Shown: positions 57,190 to 64,000 of the stretch, piece after piece
Layout: the number at the start of each line of letters is the position of its first letter
Numbering within the stretch: the first letter of the stretch is position 1
Source: Malus domestica
Taxonomy: Eukaryota; Streptophyta; Magnoliopsida; Rosales; Rosaceae
Length of the DNA stretch: 64,000 nt
Direction: 5' to 3'
Assembly: GCF_042453785.1 (NCBI RefSeq)
Contig: NC_091667.1
Span: 36,634,001-36,698,000, forward strand
Translations under genes and position numbers: made by a program
The notes under the pieces: generated by a model
The model's database searches: none
Told to the model about the DNA's origin: nothing
What the model saw: the letters and a program-made list of their open reading frames with translations, nothing else

Positions 57190-60100
57190 TTTTGAACCAC
57201 TAGCCGTGGTTAATCCTTAGTTGCTGCTTTTCACAAAGAAAAAGAAATTCAAAACTGCATCAGGACAATTGAAAAAGAAAATAAAATCAACAACGGATCT
57301 TGTAAATATCAAAACTCAACAGAGAGCAACGCAAAGTCAAAATGTGATCCGTGGACATTATTTTCCTCAGCAACCAAACGCAGGAAACACCGAGTACAAG
57401 TAGGAAGTTTACACTAAAAACCCACATCACATGGAATCGAATCGAATCGAATCGAATCGGGTGAGTAAAGTAAACCCCCAAATCTTGAAAGCCAGCAACC
57501 AGCTGCTAGTCTAAGAAACCACATCACATCAGAAATCCATGGACATTATTTTCCCCAGCAACCAAACGGACCAAGAAGAAGAAAAACAAAAGCGTTTTTA
57601 CCTTTTTCTTCGTTGGTTGTCTAGTGGAGAAAAAATCGGAGCATGTCCGAATCGATTCGAGAGGGGTGAAAGAAAATGGGAGAAGAAAGGAAAAGAAGGT
57701 GGAACGATTAACAAAATGCGAAGTGTTTATAAGAGGAGAGATATCTGAAACATGTGTGTGGGGGGGGTGAGGGTAAAGGTTGCAAAGAGACTCAACGAAA
57801 GCCAAGGGGTTTTGTCTCAACTCTCAAGGGGAATTGTTCAATTCAAATTTCAAAGATGGCGAGTCGGCACTCTCTCTCTCTCTCTCTTTCCACAATTGTC
57901 CGTTGCGTTATGTTATGTATCTATCTAGTCTGGAGTAGTAGGAGGACAGCAGCAGCATTTGAGAACAAAAGAAACAAGGGGAGAAAGAGAAAATATCTTG
58001 TCTTCTCGAATGGGTTCAAATGGGGGTTTGGTACTTGGGGGACTTGGTCGTGACTCGAGAGCAGGACTAAGCAAGCACGTCGATACAAACGGGTCTGTCT
58101 CTTGTATCGACTCCTTTTCTCACCTATTATTTTTAAACTTTTAAGTATTTTCTAAGAAATTAGAGAGGCAAAGCACTACTAAATACTAATCACATTCAAA
58201 TGTCTCAAATTTCCATCTTACTCGCCTACTTCCACAACAAGTGAGGAGTTTTCATCATCAAATGTCTTGATGTAATTAAAAATTAAAATGTCTATTTTAT
58301 ATTACATTTTGTCAAATTTGATGTGAAATCTTTTTATTTTTTCAACACACTTCCTAATCTAAGCAATAAGCACAAAATATGTTGTCCGTATCACGGCTTA
58401 CCGGGTCAAAACCCCCCCCCCCTCACGCAACATGAAAATTCTTATATTCACTTTTTGCATCATGGCTCCATTCACCTCTAATTTTATATTGAAAGTTTTA
58501 TAAGTTTGCTTGGACATAAGATTCTCTCACTCGCTATCTCTTGAATATCTCTTGAGTATATATTGAAAAGTATAATTAGCACTTTATATAATTTATTGAT
58601 TGAATTCGAATTTAGATTCATATTACAGTGGTATCGTAGAAAAAAACAAAAGATTCATGTATGCAATGGGATTTAACTAAAGAGAAGGTTCAGAGTCGGT
58701 GGGTATGACTTAGAATTGCGGTGGATGGCCGGCTCCCTCTCAGCAGATTTTCCTTCAATGGCGAATTGTGGATTTATATCGCATTTATTTATTTGATTGA
58801 TTACTAATATTATTGATTTAGAAATAAAGAAAGACTCATTCATGGATGCTTAGTCTTAATGGTTATGAATTGCGTGTGACAGTCTAAGATTGGGTGTCTT
58901 TCTATTTTTATTACTATTATTATTATTGCCAATAAGAAAATGGGAAGCCTCACCATCTCAGATTTTGCAGTGTCCGTAAGTTTATGGTAAGGTTTTGACT
59001 CTCTCGTTCGTTCTATGGGTGGAAACTTGGACAGGGAATATTAAAATAAAATAACATTGTCACCCGCCTTTTAAAATAAAATAAAAGTTTGAATTTTTGA
59101 AGTAACATAGTTGTAGAATGGTTAAACAAAAACCGGTAGTTTTTCTTATTTTTATTTTATATATAAAGAAAGAGTCAATATGTAGATAACCGTGCATATA
59201 AAAGGTTGAAAGTAAAAGGCAAACGGGTAAGGGTAAATGAAGGTCAAAGGGAAGTAACTAAATACTTAAAAAGAAGGCACTCTCCTATCCTTTCCGGTTC
59301 ATGTGATTATAAAAAGTATCCTTTCAAAAAATGTGATTATAAAAAGTATAATGAGATTAAGCACTTTATATCGGTTGCCCAAACACAAAAGAGAATAATA
59401 CGAATGAGGATCTTCTTCAGATTCTCTTTGTGAGGATTCTGAGAGTTCTCTAATCATGTATGTTCATCGTACATCGTACGGTTAGAAATCATTATAATTT
59501 TTTTATTTTAAATTGAATTTAAACAGTACTTGACGAAAAATGACCGCACGATTTACGATGAACGAACGTGATTGGAAGATCTCGGGATCCTCACAAAGAG
59601 AATCCGGAGAGGATCCTCATTCGAATAATACAAAGAAATGTTCAGATGATCTAGTTCGGTGACACCTGCATGCCAAACACTAACCGCTCAATTACGATAA
59701 TCCATTGCATTGTTTTGAGTTTCTCTATCTCATATTCTTATCTCATGAAGCAAAAAAAACAAAAAAAGGAGAAATAAAAAAGAAAAGGGTATTGAGGAGA
59801 TATTTGTGAAATCAAAATCAAACTTGGTTTGAATAAGAAGAAAGAAAGCCTGTAAATTTCACATTAACTAATAATTATATACACATACACACAACTGTAT
59901 TACCAATTTACCAAGACAAGAGGAAGAGACTCCACTCCACTCGGTTACCAAATGGCAATGCAATACTATGAGGAATGGAAAATGACTAAAGATGCAAGGG
60001 CAATCTCTCATCTTATAAAAAAATGATTTAGTATTGTGGCAACGCTTCCCTTCGTATTTACTTTGATATAAATACTCACTAGCCAAAGATAAATTTATCC

Positions 60101-61882
60101 TATTCCTATGTAGTAAATTAATAAATTTGGTTTTTGCTTGTCAGTCATGACTCATGAATATATGCACGAATTACGTACATCGGTGCGATTTGTCATGGCA
60201 TATCTGTCATGATATCGGTGCCACAACACATCTTCTTTTATATCCTTCTCCGTTTATAATTTATACGTATAATTCTATTAAATAAATAGAAAACAATTAT
60301 ACTTACAATGCTTGCGAACCAATGAATAAGATAATGTTTGAAAACTACTACTTGAACGCAAATAATTGCTTATTAAATCACTTCATCTTTTGCAAGTGGC
60401 TTGTAACTCAATTAGTTAAAAGTCATGCGTATAAAATTTTGTGTTCAAATATCACTTGCTATAGTTTAATTTAGTGTAGACTATTCTCTTGTAGTAAAAA
60501 AATATTGCATCTTTAACGATTTTTTCATTCAGTTTCGTTATTTTGGCCACTTAATGGTCATGTAATCAAGAATGATGACTATCTTTGGCATGTGCAATTT
60601 AGTATTTTCAACTATTTTTGTAGAACCTACGAGTGCAGGGATTTGGGATGTCAAATCAGGGCTTGATTTCTTCAATCAAGAAAAATAAAGAAGAGGAGAG
60701 CAATGGAGGTAGAGTCTCTCAAGATACAACTCTAAGAATCCTTGGAAAGGGATCCGAAAACATTGGAATTGATTCACAAATCTTGAAATTCAACATTCTG
60801 TTCTTATATTTCTCTCTCAATCTGGAGAAATCATACCCTAATTTGAGTTTGACTCAAATCCCATCACCCCTGGATTCCTCTAACATGCCATAGCATATGT
60901 CACCTAACCAACATAGTTGAAAAGATTAAATCGTCCATGCCACGTCAACACAACTAACAACTCTCTTAACTTATTTGATGAAATAAGACAAAGAGAAACC
61001 TTGAGGAAGAGTACTTGTGTTAAAGTTAGACAATATTCGTAAAGTGGAGATGAAGAAATAGTACAAATAGTAAAATGAGACAGCATGTAATGTAACGGGA
61101 TAAAGTCATATTTGATGAAGAGTACATGTGTCATAGCTAAAAATAAGCGAAAAAAATATATACATAAAGATTTCAAATGGGATTATGACGTGGGTTTGAG
61201 AAGATTTAGCAAGTTTATATTAATCTAATAAGATAGGATCATTAATATGAGGAGCAAAATCCGATAAGGGTCGTCTTTCTTGTTGGCCCGCCCCTCCTGC
61301 CTCGGTCCTCGGCGTATTCATGAAAGATGGTGACCGCGTGGGCCCCCCGATTCAAGCAAGCACATGCATTCCCCACCGCTTTCCCACGCTTTGCCCTTTC
61401 TTCGTTTTGAACTTTTGAGAGAGAGAGAGAGGGAAAACCAAAAACATGCTTTATTTGGTCTCTTTACCCAACCCAACCCAACCACTTACCAAACCAAGCT
61501 CGTACAGTCGTATGAATGACGAACGCTTTCACGAAAGAGAGATTCATATTATATTGAGAGATGATGCCTTTTCCAAACACGCATTTGAAATTTGAACTTG
61601 AGAATTGAGATACACATAGAGCATGTCGCTATCAACACTGCTACATTGGGCCGAGCTCGACATTCCCACACATTCATTCAACTGATGTTGCTCCGCTCCC
61701 AATGACCTAAGATATGCCAAGACCGCACCTATGACCAATCTTATCCTACACCCCCATGCTAAAAACCGTTGCCGCCTCTGAGATCCAGATTGAAGAATAA
61801 CAATGACGGCGGTTCTTCCCGGTTGTTCCTTGTGATGAAAATATGATTTTGTTTTTGTTTTTTCACATAGCTTTAATTACAG
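57190..61882. other. Large intergenic region, no gene
   Basis: CSLD promoter and 5' UTR lie next to 57190, with (TCGAA)n at about 57436-57458. A CT-rich microsatellite lies at 57870-57887. A C-run at 58409-58420 and a TGGTATCGTAG motif (58631) loosely recall an LTR boundary. The intact foldback MITE is at 59401-59623. Short open frames (57539-57750, 60633-60893) show no recognisable protein. The stretch 61260-61440 is more GC-rich and may be regulatory. Nothing else is seen. Confidence 0.55.
59401..59623. mobile_element. Foldback MITE family 2, copy B (complete)
   Basis: 223 bp almost entirely palindromic, with arms of about 80 bp. The left end is GAATGAGGATCTTCTTCAG, the right end GGAGAGGATCCTCATTCG. 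The arms pass through TTCTCTTTGTGAGGATTC and CTCACAAAGAGAATCC and meet near CATCGTACGGTTAG / ACCGCACGATTTACGATG. The 8-mer AATAATAC flanks both sides (59393-59400, 59624-59631). An 8-bp duplication suggests a hAT-related element. Confidence 0.88.
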
Positions 61883-64000
61883 TTACAAGTGACCTGCGAT
61901 TGTAGAGTTGGCGCGCTTGCAATCACAAGTGCAGACACTTCTCGACTCTTTCACCACTCGTTGAGACCTCCGGGTTTGAAGCTTTATATTAACCAACTTA
62001 CCAGCCATCTGTTGCACAACAAACCAACCTTAAATCAATACTTCTAAACCGGAGTTAGGCTTCTTATGTTTGTTTATGCAGCTGCGTGTAATAAACAATA
62101 CAGTTTTGTCGACCAAGATAATCATACCATTCTCCAAACCAAGTCTTCCGGACCCAAGGGCTGGGCTGGACTTGAGTAGAGGAAATGTCTTGAGTACTGG
62201 GAAAGACAAAAATAGTATAAATCAGTCCCCGTGAAGATTTATGTCTACTCCAACCTTTTGACAAGATATACGAATACATATAGCAGCAACAACAAAATAA
62301 TAACATTTCACTTCAAATTTTCAGTCACAGACCTTGGCAAGATTCTGACGCATTTCCTCTATTTGAGCATGGCTAATGTTTCTTAGAAATGTTACAAGCC
62401 AACCTGGTCGTACAGCATCACTAGAAGAAATAAATAAAGCTATCTGCAGGCAAGGATGAAAAAGCAACTGTTGAATACAATGGGTAGACGACCAACGATA
62501 TAAGTAAACACCATGAAAGATGGATTTCGACAGACATTACCATGAGCAATAATCTGAACGTTTAGGCATACATACCTTCCTATAATCTAGTATTCCTTCA
62601 AAAGGAAGTTCCAGTTCATCACTAACTATAACAGGTATGCAACCACTAACAATGGCATCAAACAATCTAGCAGAGGATGGAGTATCGCCAGCTGGACTTA
62701 AGCAAAAGACAGACCTGACAGAGAAACCAACTCAACTAAATTAACGATGATACAATGAAATTACATCACAAAGCAGGGCAAGGATCCAAAAAATTTTACT
62801 TGCGCATTCCATTCTGAGCTGCTGACTTCCCTGCTTCTCCTGCTGTCCCTTCCTCTATAGCTACACCCTCAGAACCACTTAGTTCTGCTACAAGTTGTGA
62901 GCGTATCTTCCCTCCCTGAAATCAGAACACAATAAATTAGCTATACGTGTTGAAATACATTTTGTGCATCTGCGAATAAGAGCCAGACGTTCTTAAGCTG
63001 AGAATGGGACAAAATTTTATCCCACAATGATTCTTTAGTCCACTGACGGTGATATCCATTAACTGCGGAAAAGACCTCGCCTCTATATCCTACGCACGTT
63101 CTTTTATCATTTAAAATTGTTTTGAATGCACTCAAGCCTAACTCCTCCTTTAGTGTACGCGTTTCTTGCTTTAATTAATCCCGAAAGAAAATGTTATATC
63201 ACTTCCAGCAGGTTCAGTTCAAATCAACACATTTTGTAGCCAAAAATAAGTCAAAAGGCTTACAGCATTTCTTTTAAGCCGGCCGCGAAAAAAGAGCAAG
63301 GTTGTTCTCTTGGATCGAGTCTCGGATATGCATCTCGCATCACAAAAATCAACATTCGCAACGTAAGGAAGAATTAGATCTTTCTCCAGATAGACTTGTC
63401 CAGGTTTGTACCTATAAGTAGAGCAAAATAGAGTTAAACCAGCTTGAGCGGAGTAATGATCTTTAGTGAATTTAGAGCTCAGGAAGGAAATAAAGTGGAA
63501 TAATGACCAGTTGCCAGTGGAGTCCATATCAGGAAGCAACCAAATTGCATTCTTCATGAGGCGGCGAACAGACTTAAAAGACCAGGGATGGTGAACAGGA
63601 AGAATATGATCCCGTCCTTGGGATCGGTTCCAGGCAGGCTGATCGGTGACCCACTTGACAACTTCCTTCGTACACAAATAACAACAATAGTACTAGATAA
63701 GTTTAACAGTACGAAAGGGTCAAAATACAGTCGAACACGCAGAAGGGCACAAAGGTTTAAGTTAAATGCGCATTACATGATGCTAACAATGTGAGATATG
63801 TTATGAACTTATGACACACACACACACACATATATATGTATGGATGATGTGCAGCAATTAGCAAGCAATTAAGGGAAACCTTGGGAGGGGTGGCAGTCAG
63901 ACCCTGTAAAGTGCTTTGCATTGCTGCTTCTCCAGTAAGAAGAAGCTGATGGTGGTGAAGAATGGGATGTAGAAGAGGTCTGCCTCCTCCTGCCTATGCA
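61883..64000 (-). CDS. Exostosin-type glycosyltransferase (GT47), C-terminal part
   Basis: Golgi glycosyltransferase family used in plant cell-wall polysaccharide synthesis. The gene runs off the right edge, so its 5' end is missing. Visible exons: 64000-63903 (partial), 63665-63508, 63411-63264, 62915-62800, 62714-62576, 62443-62333, 62196-62128, 62008-61883, together about 320 residues. Conserved GT47 blocks are [102 protein letters not shown] and [12 protein letters not shown]. From memory the closest Arabidopsis relative is At5g16890. The tail [15 protein letters not shown] is Cys-rich. The acceptor substrate is unknown. Confidence 0.9.

Noticed and set aside
58240-58640. Possible LTR ending before a TGGTATCGTAG motif
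   Set aside because: The motif resembles a primer-binding site, but no matching LTR start, second copy or coding part could be seen.
60395-60480. tRNA-like stretch (GCTTGTAACTCAATTAGTT ... TTCAAAT)
   Set aside because: The box A/B spacing is loose and no cloverleaf can be drawn; at best a decayed SINE head.
60633-60893. 86-codon open frame between CSLD and the GT47 gene
   Set aside because: No recognisable domain, no introns or UTR signals, and flanked by AT-rich DNA; chance is more likely.
1-64000. Biosynthetic gene cluster centred on 4CL, CSLD and the GT47 gene
   Set aside because: All three touch wall metabolism, but the interleaved genes are housekeeping, the order follows ancestral synteny, and no other pathway enzymes are present.
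1-64000. CRISPR arrays, rRNA or intact tRNA genes
   Set aside because: No regularly spaced repeats and no complete RNA gene were found on either strand.

Overview
This window is nuclear DNA of a flowering plant. The genes have many introns with GT..AG (and a few GC..AG) borders, and the proteins are eudicot-like. The intergenic DNA is AT-rich and full of short MITEs, SINEs and retroelement scraps. Several of these repeats (the GAGGATCC foldback element, the TTTAACGAAAAA element and the long-TIR 'CAATTGTAG' element) resemble families I associate with Rosaceae, especially apple and pear. I therefore read it as a Maleae-type Rosaceae chromosome, but species assignment is inference. No prokaryotic, plasmid, phage or CRISPR sequence is present.

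Twelve protein-coding genes can be modelled, and every complete model closes in frame from ATG to stop. In order they are: HRD1 RING-H2 ubiquitin ligase (-, 2609-5582); complex I subunit NDUFA12 (+, 6224-8232); a vacuolar-type sugar/proton symporter close to VGT1 (+, 11071-14590); a small Lys-rich protein with a ribosome-biogenesis type promoter (+, 15491-16323); SMG9-like NMD factor (-, 16782-19156); DP-type E2F partner (+, 22280-25878); a non-RD LRR receptor kinase of the XII/Xa21-EFR class (-, 27374-30783); ATAD3-like mitochondrial AAA ATPase (-, 33612-37299); 4-coumarate:CoA ligase with a long N-terminus (-, 38368-43201); the TOZ/UTP13 WD40 U3 processome subunit (+, 46654-52214); cellulose synthase-like D (-, 53073-57189); and the C-terminal part of a GT47 exostosin-type glycosyltransferase (-, 61883 to the window edge).

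The genes do not form a pathway cluster. From memory, several have homologues close together in Arabidopsis (the At3g03050-At3g03100 and At5g16750-At5g17010 intervals), so the window looks like a conserved ancestral block with lineage-specific insertions such as the receptor kinase and 4CL. HRD1 and NDUFA12 share a 0.64 kb head-to-head promoter region. The small basic gene and TOZ both carry site II plus telo-box promoters, typical of ribosome-biogenesis genes.

The most distinctive things are genomic: three GC-AG introns among 76 introns; a nested MITE insertion; several non-autonomous elements with clear target-site duplications (two SINEs, an RTE-type LINE tail, a 79-bp retroposed segment, and MITEs of at least five families); perfect tandem duplications upstream of the DP and receptor-kinase genes; and a paired repeat in front of 4CL. 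I found no clearly undescribed biological system; the better novelty candidates are the short repeat families and the unnamed small basic protein.
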